Assembly (NCBI GenBank): GCA_934444485.1
Contig: CAKSCN010000053.1
Location: 1 to 14,248, forward strand
Reading direction: 5' to 3'
Origin: an uncultured Eubacteriales bacterium
Lineage (GTDB): Bacteria; Bacillota; Clostridia; Oscillospirales; CAG-382
DNA length: 14,248 nt
The notes beneath the pieces were generated by a model that had not been told where the DNA came from, ran no database searches, and was given only the letters and a program-made list of their open reading frames with translations. Positions within the stretch are counted from its first letter, which is position 1; the number at the start of each line of letters is the position of its first letter. Positions 1-6,794 of the stretch are shown here, piece after piece. Position numbers and translations under genes: made by a program.

Positions 1-551
1 TCCATTACTCTTTTCTGAAGAATCTCGGGTGTGTCGCCGTCCTCGACGTATACGGCTTTTTGAAGTATTATCTTTCCGCCGTCGGGAATCTCGTTTACAT
101 AGTGAACCGTCGCACCCGTGACCTTTACACCGTAGTCGAGAGCCATCTCGTGAACGTGAAGTCCGTATGCCCCCTTGCCGCAGAACGACGGTATCAGGGA
201 GGGGTGGACGTTTATTATTCTGCCGTTGTACTTCGACGTAAAATCCGCACTCAAAATGCTCATGAAGCCGGCAAGCACAATAAGCTCAATTCCGTGTTCT
301 TCGAGAAGACGTGCTATCTCCTCTTCAAACGCTGCCTGCCCGCCGAGAGACTTTTTGTCGGCAACAGCACTTTCTATACCTGCCTTTGCGGCACGTTCAA
401 GTGCGTAAACTCCGGGCTTGCTCGATATTACAAGCACAATTTTTCCGCTGTGAAGTGTACCGCTTTTCTGTGCGTCAATAAGCGCCTGTAAATTCGTGCC
501 GCCGCCCGATACGAGAACGGCAATCTTCGCCGCCTTGTTCGCACTCAGCAT
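1..551 (-). CDS. purN: Phosphoribosylglycinamide formyltransferase PurN (3' end cut by window edge)
   Basis: This enzyme transfers a formyl group from 10-formyl-THF to GAR, the third step of purine synthesis, in the cytosol. About 183 residues are visible and only the last 10 to 20 are probably missing. The N-terminus has the phosphate-binding SGGGTNLQALID at residues 15-26. The catalytic segment NVHPSLIPSFCG (Asn and His) is present, followed by GATVHYVNEIPDGG carrying the catalytic Asp. The ATG at 549-551 overlaps the purM stop by 7 nt (ATGCTGA), and AAGGAG lies 7 nt upstream inside purM, which fixes the start and suggests translational coupling. It is the most distal visible gene of the riboswitch-controlled purine operon. 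purH and purD would be the usual next genes but are outside the window. The identification is firm. Confidence 0.97.
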   Translation of the reverse strand, partial: MLSANKAAKIAVLVSGGGTNLQALIDAQKSGTLHSGKIVLVISSKPGVYALERAAKAGIESAVADKKSLGGQAAFEEEIARLLEEHGIELIVLAGFMSILSADFTSKYNGRIINVHPSLIPSFCGKGAYGLHVHEMALDYGVKVTGATVHYVNEIPDGGKIILQKAVYVEDGDTPEILQKRVM

Positions 552-1585
552 ATTACGACTCCTTCACCCTCGGCAACCTCGCCCATTATGTATGCGTTCT
601 CTCCGGCAGAGCGGAGAATTTCAAGAGCCTTGTCAGCTTCCTCTTTTGCAACGACAACGCTCATTCCGACGCCCATGTTGAAAGTGTTGTACATATCTCT
701 CTCGGGGATGTTTCCGACTTTTGCAATCATGTCGAAAACGGGGAGGGTCTTTACCGCCGCCTTTTCAACCTTTACCGCAAATCCGTCGGGTATGCTTCTC
801 GGGATGTTTTCGTAGAAACCGCCGCCGGTGATGTGGGAGACCGCTTTTACGGTAATGCCGCTCTCGAAGAGCGAAAGCATCGGCTTTACGTAAATCTTCG
901 TCGGAGTCAGAAGCACCTCGCCGAGAGATTTTCCGCCGAACTCGGAGACGGGAACGGTGATGTCCGCACTTCCGATGTTGAATACCTTTCTCACAAGGGA
1001 AAAGCCGTTTGAGTGAACGCCGCTTGACGGAAGTGCGATAACGGCATCTCCTGCCTTTACCTTGCTCGAGTCAAGCACCTTCGATTTGTCAACTACGCCG
1101 ACAGAGAAGCCTGCAAGGTCGTATTCATCGACAGGGTAGAAGCCGGGCATTTCGGCAGTTTCTCCGCCTATGAGAGAACATCCTGCCATAACGCAGCCGT
1201 CGGCAACGCCGGAAACTATCGAGGCAATCTTTTCGGGAACATTCTTTCCGCACGCAATGTAGTCGAGGAAGAAAAGCGGCTTCGCACCGCAGCAGATTAT
1301 GTCGTTTACGCACATGGCAACGCAGTCTATACCCACGGTGTCGTGCTTATCCATGATAAAAGCGAGCTTGAGCTTCGTTCCGACTCCGTCCGTTCCGCTT
1401 ACGAGAATGGGCTTTGTAATACCCGTCATATCAAGCTCAAAAAGTCCTCCGAAGCCGCCTATTCCGCAGAGCGCACCGGGAGTCATCGTCTTCGCAATGT
1501 GCGACTTCATGAGTTCGACCGCACGGTATCCGGCAGTTATGTCAACTCCGGCTTCGGCATAAGATTTCGACTGTGAATTGTTCAT
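545..1585 (-). CDS. purM: Phosphoribosylformylglycinamidine cyclo-ligase PurM (AIR synthetase)
   Basis: PurM closes the imidazole ring, converting FGAM plus ATP to AIR. The 346-residue length is normal for bacterial PurM. Visible family motifs are SYAEAGVDI (8-16), SGTDGVGTKLKLA (63-75), MCVNDI (91-96), the ATP-binding GGETAEMPGFY (140-150) and SSGVHSNGFSLVR (187-199). The start ATG overlaps the purF stop as ATGA, with AAGGAG 8 nt upstream inside purF, so the two are translationally coupled. The stop overlaps purN. The FGAM synthetase genes that make its substrate (purL, or purS/Q/L) are not in the visible operon and must lie elsewhere. No anomalies were seen and the call is firm. Confidence 0.98.
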   Translation of the reverse strand: MNNSQSKSYAEAGVDITAGYRAVELMKSHIAKTMTPGALCGIGGFGGLFELDMTGITKPILVSGTDGVGTKLKLAFIMDKHDTVGIDCVAMCVNDIICCGAKPLFFLDYIACGKNVPEKIASIVSGVADGCVMAGCSLIGGETAEMPGFYPVDEYDLAGFSVGVVDKSKVLDSSKVKAGDAVIALPSSGVHSNGFSLVRKVFNIGSADITVPVSEFGGKSLGEVLLTPTKIYVKPMLSLFESGITVKAVSHITGGGFYENIPRSIPDGFAVKVEKAAVKTLPVFDMIAKVGNIPERDMYNTFNMGVGMSVVVAKEEADKALEILRSAGENAYIMGEVAEGEGVVIC

Positions 1586-3024
1586 CTGTCTTTCTCCTTG
1601 TTCTCGGATATTTTTGTTTCAAAACGGTTCTTTGAGGTTATCTGCGGAGTTTCCGTCGGATATTCGCCGTCAAAGCACGCTGTGCAGTAGCCTGTTCCGT
1701 TTACTCCCTTTGCAATCTTCTTTACGCTCTCAACGCTTAAGTAACCGAGAGAATCCACTCCTATGAGCTTCGCTATCTCGTCAACCGTGTGATGACACGC
1801 AATGAGATTTTCTCTCGAATCTATGTCCGTGCCGTAGTAGCAGGGATTGAGGAAAGGCGGCGCCGACACACGCATATGTATCTCCTTCGCACCGGCTTCT
1901 CTCAAGAGCTTTACAATCCTCGCACTTGTCGTTCCTCTTACAATCGAGTCGTCTATCATTACCACACGCTTTCCCCGTACCGTCTCGGAAATGGGGTTGA
2001 GCTTTATCTTCACCTTGTCCTCACGGCTCTTCTGACCGGGAGCGATAAACGTTCTGCCGATGTATTTGTTCTTTATGAAGCCTATCTCGTAGGGAATGCC
2101 CGACTGCTTCGAGTAGCCCAGAGCCGCATCGAGTCCGGAGTCCGGCACGCCTATTACAACGTCCGCCTGCACCGGATGCTCGAGCGCAAGGTACGCACCG
2201 GCACGGAGTCTTGCACCGTGAACCGACGCACCGTCGATAACCGAGTCGGGACGTGCAAAGTAGATGTACTCGAAAACGCAGAGTGAGCAAGGTTTTTTCT
2301 CGCAGTGATCTTCAATCGAGCGAACGCCGTCCTTGTCAAATACCACGATTTCACCCGGCTTTATGTCACGGATAAATTCCGCACCCACCGCATCGAGCGC
2401 ACAGCTTTCGGAGGCGACGATATACCTGCCGTCGTCGGTTTTGCCGTAGCAGAGAGGTCTGAAGCCGCTCTCGTCACGAACCGCAATAAGCTTTGACGGC
2501 GACATTATAACAAGCGAATATGCGCCTTTGAGACGTGTCATTGCTTTGTTGACCGCCTGCTCTATAGACGGTGCGGATAGCCGTTCTTTGGTGATTATGT
2601 ACGATATGACCTCGGTGTCGCTCGTGGTGTGGAAAATAGAGCCCTCAAGCTCAAGCTCACGGCGAAGCTCACCCGAGTTTACGAGATTTCCGTTGTGCGC
2701 AAGCGCCATCTTGCCCTTTATGTGATTTACCACGATAGGCTGAGCGTTGCTGCGGTCGTTTGAACCTGTCGTGCCGTAACGGACGTGTCCGACCGCAATG
2801 TTTCCCTCGCCGAGACGTTCGATGACGTCATGAGTGAAAACGTCGTTCACAAGCCCCGTGTCCTTGTAGCCGTGGAACACACCGTCGTCGTTTACCACAA
2901 TGCCGCACGATTCCTGACCTCTGTGCTGAAGTGCGAAAAGACCGTAGTAGGCGGTGCTTGCGACGTCTGCCGTCTCTCTTGAAAAAACGCCGAATACGCC
3001 GCATTCTTCTCTTAAATTACCCAT
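1582..3024 (-). CDS. purF: Amidophosphoribosyltransferase PurF (Fe-S type with propeptide)
   Basis: PurF makes phosphoribosylamine from PRPP and glutamine, the committed step of purine synthesis. The 480-residue protein has an N-terminal class II glutaminase domain. Cys8 is the expected nucleophile after removal of the 7-residue propeptide MGNLREE. The LQHRGQES (32-39) and HNGNLVNS (110-117) glutaminase signatures are present. The C-terminal PRPP-binding motif VVMIDDSIVRGTTS lies at 354-367. Cys249, Cys395, Cys447 and Cys450 sit where the 4Fe-4S ligands are found in Bacillus subtilis PurF. This marks the oxygen-sensitive, propeptide-processed subtype rather than the E. coli type. It has a GGAGGA ribosome binding site, lies 15 nt after purC and overlaps purM by 4 nt. 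Confidence 0.98.
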   Translation of the reverse strand: MGNLREECGVFGVFSRETADVASTAYYGLFALQHRGQESCGIVVNDDGVFHGYKDTGLVNDVFTHDVIERLGEGNIAVGHVRYGTTGSNDRSNAQPIVVNHIKGKMALAHNGNLVNSGELRRELELEGSIFHTTSDTEVISYIITKERLSAPSIEQAVNKAMTRLKGAYSLVIMSPSKLIAVRDESGFRPLCYGKTDDGRYIVASESCALDAVGAEFIRDIKPGEIVVFDKDGVRSIEDHCEKKPCSLCVFEYIYFARPDSVIDGASVHGARLRAGAYLALEHPVQADVVIGVPDSGLDAALGYSKQSGIPYEIGFIKNKYIGRTFIAPGQKSREDKVKIKLNPISETVRGKRVVMIDDSIVRGTTSARIVKLLREAGAKEIHMRVSAPPFLNPCYYGTDIDSRENLIACHHTVDEIAKLIGVDSLGYLSVESVKKIAKGVNGTGYCTACFDGEYPTETPQITSKNRFETKISENKEKDR

Positions 3025-3039
3025 TCTTCCTCCAAAATA

Positions 3040-3750
3040 TCAGTTGCCGAAAACTCTCTTCATCATTTCGTTGTAAGCCTCTTCAACGCCGCCGAGGTCT
3101 CTTCTGAATCTGTCCTTGTCAAGCTTTTCGCCGGTGGTGCTGTCCCAGAAACGGCAGGTGTCGGGGGATATTTCGTCCGCAAGAACTATCGTGCCGTCGG
3201 AGAGTCTTCCAAATTCAAGCTTGAAGTCAACAAGCGTAACGCCGAGCTTTGCGAAATACTCTTTGAGAAGTGCGTTTATCTTAAACGACATCGACTTTAT
3301 TGTCTCTATCTCTTCCTTGGTCGCAAGTCCGAGTGCTAAAGCGTGATAAGAGTTTATAAGCGGATCGCCGAGATCGTCGTTCTTGTACGAAAATTCTATA
3401 GTCGGCTCTGCGAAAACAATGCCCTCGTCAACTCCGTATCTCTTCGCAAAGGAGCCGGCGGAAATGTTTCTTATTATCACTTCGAGAGGAACTATGGAAA
3501 CCTTCTTTACGACAGTGTCGCGGTCGTTCAGTTCTTCTACGAAATGCGTGGGAATGCCGCCCTTTTCGAGAAGCTGCATGAGAAAGTTCGACATCTTGTT
3601 GTTGACGACGCCCTTGCCGGAAATTGTGCCTTTCTTGATGCCGTTGAAAGCCGTTGCGTCATCCTTGTAGGAGACAATGACGAGATTTTTGTCGTCGGTT
3701 GCGTATACCTTTTTTGCTTTTCCTTCGTAGAGCTGTTCGCGCTTTTCCAT
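3040..3750 (-). CDS. purC: SAICAR synthetase PurC
   Basis: PurC joins aspartate to CAIR using ATP, giving SAICAR. The 236-residue length is typical of the bacterial single-domain enzyme. Motifs seen are LYEGKAKKVY (7-16) at the nucleotide site, VPLEVIIRN (87-95) followed by AGS, LVDFKLEFG (173-181) and LADEISPDTCRFWD (190-203). A GGAGG site about 8 nt upstream supports the ATG at 3748-3750. It follows purE after a 45-nt gap with no terminator and precedes purF by 15 nt, so it belongs to the same transcript. Nothing unusual was noted. Confidence 0.98.
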   Translation of the reverse strand: MEKREQLYEGKAKKVYATDDKNLVIVSYKDDATAFNGIKKGTISGKGVVNNKMSNFLMQLLEKGGIPTHFVEELNDRDTVVKKVSIVPLEVIIRNISAGSFAKRYGVDEGIVFAEPTIEFSYKNDDLGDPLINSYHALALGLATKEEIETIKSMSFKINALLKEYFAKLGVTLVDFKLEFGRLSDGTIVLADEISPDTCRFWDSTTGEKLDKDRFRRDLGGVEEAYNEMMKRVFGN

Positions 3751-3795
3751 GTTTTTTACCTCCGATTTGTTTGTTGACGTTTATGTTTGAGTTTT

Positions 3796-4302
3796 TTACT
3801 TTGTGTTATTGACCGAAAATTTCTCTTCGATCTCACGGTTCTTTTCGAGAACTTTTTCCGCACCCTTTTTCCTTGCCTCGTCGAGCTTTGCCGCAAGAGT
3901 ATCGTCGCTCACTGCGAGAATCTCTATCGAAAGCAAGGCGGCATTGACAGCGCCGTCTATCGCAACAGTTGCCACAGGTATTCCGGAGGGCATCTGTACG
4001 GTGGACAGCAATGCGTCAATGCCGTCGAGATATTTTGCTTTTATCGGTATTCCTATAACGGGGAGAGTGGTGTTTGCGGCAATCGCTCCCGCAAGGTGAG
4101 CCGCCATTCCTGCGGCGGCAATTATCACGCCGAATCCCCGGCTTCTTGCACTTACGGCAAAATAGCGTGCCTCGTCCGGCGTCCTGTGCGCCGAAAATAC
4201 GTGTACCTCGTAGGGAACGCCGTATTCCGCAAGCGTCGCCACAGCCTTCTCCACAACGGCGAGATCACTGTCGCTTCCCATAATTACAGCTGCTTTTTTC
4301 AT
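3796..4302 (-). CDS. purE: 5-(carboxyamino)imidazole ribonucleotide mutase PurE
   Basis: PurE is the first gene of the operon and produces CAIR from N5-CAIR (class I), or from AIR and CO2 (class II). The protein has 168 residues. MGSDSD (8-13), SAHRTP (37-42, with the catalytic His39), AAAGMAAHL (62-70) and QMPSGIPVATV (103-113) are visible. The frame stays open upstream to 4434, but the ATG at 4300-4302 is the true start: AGGAGG lies just before it and the upstream part overlaps the riboswitch terminator. No purK lies next to it. Either purK is elsewhere or this is a CO2-using enzyme, which I cannot decide by eye. Confidence 0.97.
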   Translation of the reverse strand: MKKAAVIMGSDSDLAVVEKAVATLAEYGVPYEVHVFSAHRTPDEARYFAVSARSRGFGVIIAAAGMAAHLAGAIAANTTLPVIGIPIKAKYLDGIDALLSTVQMPSGIPVATVAIDGAVNAALLSIEILAVSDDTLAAKLDEARKKGAEKVLEKNREIEEKFSVNNTK

Positions 4303-4326
4303 ATGCTTCCTCCTTTTTGTGAACGC

Positions 4327-4366
4327 AAAAAAGGCAGTCCTACCCTTTACTTCGGATAAGACTGCC
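4327..4366 (-). terminator. Intrinsic terminator: expression platform of the purE leader riboswitch
   Basis: On the minus-strand RNA, GGCAGUCUUAUCC pairs along 13 positions (with G-U wobbles) with GGGUAGGACUGCC around an 8-nt loop and is followed at once by six U. It stands 25 nt before the purE start. The first three bases of its 5' arm (4364-4366) are also the 3' strand of aptamer stem P3, so the two structures exclude each other. That is the standard layout of a ligand-ON transcriptional switch. Confidence 0.93.
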
Positions 4367-4470
4367 CAGACGGTCGGCATAATGAGTCTCTTGCTCCATT
4401 GCGGTAGTCCGCAGGATAACCGTGACAGGCTCACCGCCCCGGAATCCGTATCCGTCAGTTACAAAAGACC
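4363..4470 (-). ncRNA. ZTP/ZMP riboswitch (pfl motif) controlling the pur operon
   Basis: The minus-strand leader folds as a pfl-type aptamer. P1 is nine continuous pairs between GGUCUUUUG (4462-4470) and CAAGAGACU (4385-4393), with G-U wobbles. The conserved ACUGACGG junction follows P1. A variable P2 is plausible as GCGGU/ACCGC. UGGAGC precedes the 3' P1 strand. The hallmark GCCGACCGUCUGGGCA (4363-4378) forms P3 with the pseudoknot bases. These elements match my memory of the ZTP riboswitch consensus. ZMP/ZTP binding should stabilise P3 and block the overlapping terminator, turning on purECFMN when 10-formyl-THF is limiting. The guanine/adenine riboswitch core is not present. A covariance-model search was not possible here. 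Confidence 0.9.
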
Positions 4471-4517
4471 TATTCAATACGGGAACACGCCGAAAAGCGT
4501 TTTTTCCCGACACGCAT

Positions 4518-4546
4518 ATTGTACCATCTTTTCGACGTTTTGTCAA
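4518..4546 (-). promoter_or_regulatory. Sigma-A promoter of the purECFMN operon
   Basis: On the minus strand, a perfect TTGACA (4541-4546) is separated by exactly 17 nt from TACAAT (4518-4523). Transcription should begin near 4511, giving a leader of about 210 nt that contains the whole riboswitch and terminator. It starts only 46 nt after the stop codon of the upstream co-directional oxidoreductase gene. Confidence 0.88.
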
Positions 4547-4591
4547 TAGGCAAAGTGCCGAATTAACAACTGCTTCAAAACTTGTTTTTGC

Positions 4592-5788
4592 TCAAAAGTC
4601 GATATCGGTTTTCACGCCGACGGCACGGAGCTTTTCACGAAGAACACTCACATCAAGCGAAGCAAAATCGTCCGAAAGAGCGGCGGCAGTGCCTGCGGCT
4701 TCTCCCGTTACTGCGCAGACGGGGATTACTCTCGTTATGTCCCACATGGCGTCGGTTACGGAAATACAGCGTCCGGCGCATATGAGGTTCTTTATCTTTT
4801 TGCCGTAGAGCGTGCGGAAAGGAAGCTCGTAAACGGGACCTCTCTTTCTCCAGTCCGAGAAAACGCCGACGGAATCGTCGTAATGCACACGTATCTCGGT
4901 GTCGTTCTGCGTGTATTCGCCGGCAATGCGGCGTGTCATTCTTATCTGAGGAATCGTAGCAATAGTTGTGGGGACAATGTCCTTTTCGCCCTTTTCACGG
5001 CGTGTGAGAATGTCCTCGAGTATCTTTGCGTGAGAGTCGCACATCATGTCTGAAAGCTCCTCGCCGTCGAGACCCTCGTACCTCTTCGTGTCGACGCTTC
5101 TCTCTTCGGGAGTCTTGTACTTATCGGGCTTGTCAGCAAAGCCGAGCATCTTGAGGTCGAAATTGCCGCCGCTCAAGAAGTAGTACCACGCCGCAAGAAC
5201 ATTTTTCTGTTCAAAAACAGCCGTGTCCGCTCCGGCATAGCGGCAAAGATCCGCATCACCCGTGCAGTCAACGAAGCTCTTTGCCTCGACCGCAAACCTC
5301 CCCGACTTGTTGTCGCAGGAAACTGCGCTTATCTTTCCGTCCTTTACCTCTGCGGCGCAGACCGACGTGCCGTAAAGTATCTTCACACCGTTTTCGAGAA
5401 GAAATCTCTCCGCAAGAATCGCAAACATCTGCGCATTGTAGCGAAGCTCGAAACGGTACTTTTTGCGTTCCTCCTCCGTACCGATCTCAAGCCATTCCTT
5501 GGGATAGCGTCCCTCTCCGCCGTATTTTACCGACAGCCTCAGAAGCTCTTCGGCAAGACCGTAGCTTGCCTGGTGTCCCTCGCCGTCGCAAATGGGAAGA
5601 TACATCGTCACAAGCCCCGCTGTACCGAGACCGCCGAGCATGAACTGCTTTTCGAGAAGTATGACCTTTGAGCCGCACCGAGCCGCCGCCACAGCCGCCG
5701 CAATTCCGGCAAATCCGCCGCCGCAGACAAGAACGTCGCAGCTGTACCTGACCTCGGTTTTTAGATTTTCAACAATTATTCTTTCCAT
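4592..5788 (-). CDS. FAD-dependent oxidoreductase (FAD_oxidored family)
   Basis: This is a 398-residue flavoprotein of the FAD_oxidored (PF12831-like) group; its substrate is unknown. The N-terminal Rossmann motif is CGGGFAGIAAAVAAAR (22-37), with Glu46 at the end of the second strand placed to bind ribose. GGLGTAGLV (52-60) and VDCTGDADL (173-181) are further family landmarks. The C-terminal FAD motif comprises AGRCISVTDAMWDITRV (338-354) and VTGEAAGTAAAL (360-371). No signal peptide is visible, so it should be cytosolic. The frame is open to 5932, but the Met at 5788 is preferred: homology begins there, an AAAGGA lies 12 nt upstream, and the extension is low complexity and would cover the promoter region. 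It diverges from a TetR-type gene, its likeliest regulator. No terminator is seen before the pur promoter. Confidence 0.88.
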   Translation of the reverse strand: MERIIVENLKTEVRYSCDVLVCGGGFAGIAAAVAAARCGSKVILLEKQFMLGGLGTAGLVTMYLPICDGEGHQASYGLAEELLRLSVKYGGEGRYPKEWLEIGTEEERKKYRFELRYNAQMFAILAERFLLENGVKILYGTSVCAAEVKDGKISAVSCDNKSGRFAVEAKSFVDCTGDADLCRYAGADTAVFEQKNVLAAWYYFLSGGNFDLKMLGFADKPDKYKTPEERSVDTKRYEGLDGEELSDMMCDSHAKILEDILTRREKGEKDIVPTTIATIPQIRMTRRIAGEYTQNDTEIRVHYDDSVGVFSDWRKRGPVYELPFRTLYGKKIKNLICAGRCISVTDAMWDITRVIPVCAVTGEAAGTAAALSDDFASLDVSVLREKLRAVGVKTDIDF

Positions 5789-5832
5789 AAAATGTATGTA
5801 TCCTTTCGTTCCGCAAGACCTTTTACCACTCC

Positions 5833-5838
5833 AGTATA
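5833..5838 (-). promoter_or_regulatory. Possible -10 element for the FAD oxidoreductase gene
   Basis: The minus strand has TATACT 44 nt upstream of the chosen start codon. No good -35 box lies at 16 to 18 nt (CAGCCG at 17), so this promoter would be weak or activator-dependent. It is tentative. Confidence 0.3.
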
Positions 5839-5900
5839 ACCGCATAGTTTGAATACGGCTGAGCGTAAATGTAAATTCGATGTAACAAATGGAAATATGC

Positions 5901-5932
5901 TTGATTTGTACGCAAAAAAGTGATAAAATCAA
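5901..5932 (+). promoter_or_regulatory. Promoter of the TetR-type gene with an overlapping inverted repeat
   Basis: TTGATT (5901-5906), a 17-nt spacer and TAAAAT (5924-5929) form a good sigma-A promoter 36 nt before the start codon. The arms TTGATTT (5901-5907) and AAATCAA (5926-5932) are inverted repeats that overlie both promoter boxes, as an autorepression operator might. The arms are AT-rich and far apart (18 nt), so the operator reading is weak; the promoter itself is reasonable. Confidence 0.55.
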
Positions 5933-5965
5933 AATGCCGGCAGGCAGAAAGGGCGGTACATAAAT

Positions 5966-6550
5966 ATGAAGAAATCTTCACCCGTAATGAGAGCGATAAT
6001 AGATGCGGCATGGCGGCTGTTTTACGAAAACGGCTACGACGACACAACGGTCGAGCAGATTGTGCGTGAGTCGGGAACGTCGAAAGGGTCGTTCTACCAC
6101 TACTTCAACGGCAAGGACTCGCTTCTCATGTCGTCTCTTTCGGTGCTGTTCGACGAAAAGTACGAGGAGCTGAAGGTCACAATTCCCGAGGACATGAACG
6201 CTTTCGATAAGCTTATCTACCTTAATAAAGGCGTGTTCGGCATGATAGAGAACCGCATCGCCCTCGATCTTCTCGCAAAGCTATATTCGTTGCAACTTGT
6301 TTCGGCGACCGACAGATACCTCATGGACTACAACCGTCTGTACTACCGCCTGATACGAAAGATAGTTGCGGAGGGGCAGGAGAAGGGGGAGCTTTCGACG
6401 GCGTTTACCGTAAACGATATCGTCAAGCTTTATGCCATGCTTGAACGAGCGCTTCTTTACGACTGGTGTATCTGCAACGGCGAATACTCCCTCACGGCAT
6501 ATTCCGAAAAGACGCTCAATATGACTCTTTCACGCATAAAAGCCGATTAA
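5966..6550 (+). CDS. TetR/AcrR family transcriptional regulator
   Basis: The protein has 194 residues, typical for TetR regulators. The N-terminal DNA-binding domain is clear. After a first helix (about 8-21), the helix-turn-helix TTVEQIVRESGTSKGSFYHYF occupies 27-47, followed by GKDSLL (49-54). The remaining 140 residues are a helical ligand-binding and dimer domain that is too variable to predict the ligand. A GGGCGG-type site lies about 10 nt before the ATG at 5966. It is transcribed away from the FAD oxidoreductase gene and followed, in the same direction, by a putP-like gene. TetR proteins often control divergent or adjacent genes, so either or both may be targets. No terminator is seen after it. 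Confidence 0.93.
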   Translation: MKKSSPVMRAIIDAAWRLFYENGYDDTTVEQIVRESGTSKGSFYHYFNGKDSLLMSSLSVLFDEKYEELKVTIPEDMNAFDKLIYLNKGVFGMIENRIALDLLAKLYSLQLVSATDRYLMDYNRLYYRLIRKIVAEGQEKGELSTAFTVNDIVKLYAMLERALLYDWCICNGEYSLTAYSEKTLNMTLSRIKAD

Positions 6551-6615
6551 GGGCACCAAATATTGACAAAATGTGAATACAAATGCCTTTTGTTCAAAAA
6601 CATAATTGTAAACAT

Positions 6616-6644
6616 TTGATGAAGTCTATTCTGCGGTCTATAAT
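6616..6644 (+). promoter_or_regulatory. Upstream candidate promoter of the putP-like gene
   Basis: TTGATG (6616-6621) lies 17 nt from a perfect TATAAT (6639-6644). It would give a leader of about 140 nt before the symporter gene. The region is AT-rich, so chance matches are possible, but the spacing is ideal. Confidence 0.5.
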
Positions 6645-6693
6645 CGGTACACACAATTTTTCTTGATATAGCTTGAAAATTCAGCATATTTTT

Positions 6694-6703
6694 ACGTATA
6701 CGT
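6694..6703 (+). repeat. Perfect 10-bp palindrome ACGTATACGT, possible operator
   Basis: ACGTATACGT is a perfect palindrome lying between the two candidate promoters of the putP-like gene. Its position downstream of the first promoter and upstream of the second would suit a repressor or activator site. The flanks do not extend the symmetry, so it may be chance. Confidence 0.3.
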
Positions 6704-6732
6704 TCCGAATATCGTCTATACTTCGTTCTGTA

Positions 6733-6761
6733 TTGCGTTTTGCTTTGCGACGTGGTATTAT
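6733..6761 (+). promoter_or_regulatory. Proximal candidate promoter of the putP-like gene
   Basis: TTGCGT (6733-6738), a 17-nt spacer and TATTAT (6756-6761) stand about 33 nt before the start codon. The -35 box is only a partial match. It may act together with, or instead of, the upstream candidate. Confidence 0.42.
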
Positions 6762-6794
6762 ATAGGGGAATTTTTTAGGAAATGAGGTCATATT

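Noticed and set aside
4303..4434. 44-residue N-terminal extension of PurE
   Set aside because: These codons cover the riboswitch P3 and terminator. PurE homology and AGGAGG both point to the start at 4302.
4363..4470. Guanine/adenine purine riboswitch upstream of purE
   Set aside because: A purine riboswitch was the first guess, but the conserved three-way junction and loop-loop bases are missing; the pfl/ZTP signature fits instead.
4547..4600. Terminator for the FAD oxidoreductase gene
   Set aside because: Only a 5-bp AT-rich hairpin (CAAAA/TTTTG) is present, without a GC stem or following U-run, so some read-through into the pur leader is possible.
5789..5932. 48-residue N-terminal extension of the FAD oxidoreductase
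   Set aside because: The FAD Rossmann fold starts shortly after the Met at 5788. The extension has no family similarity and covers the probable promoter.
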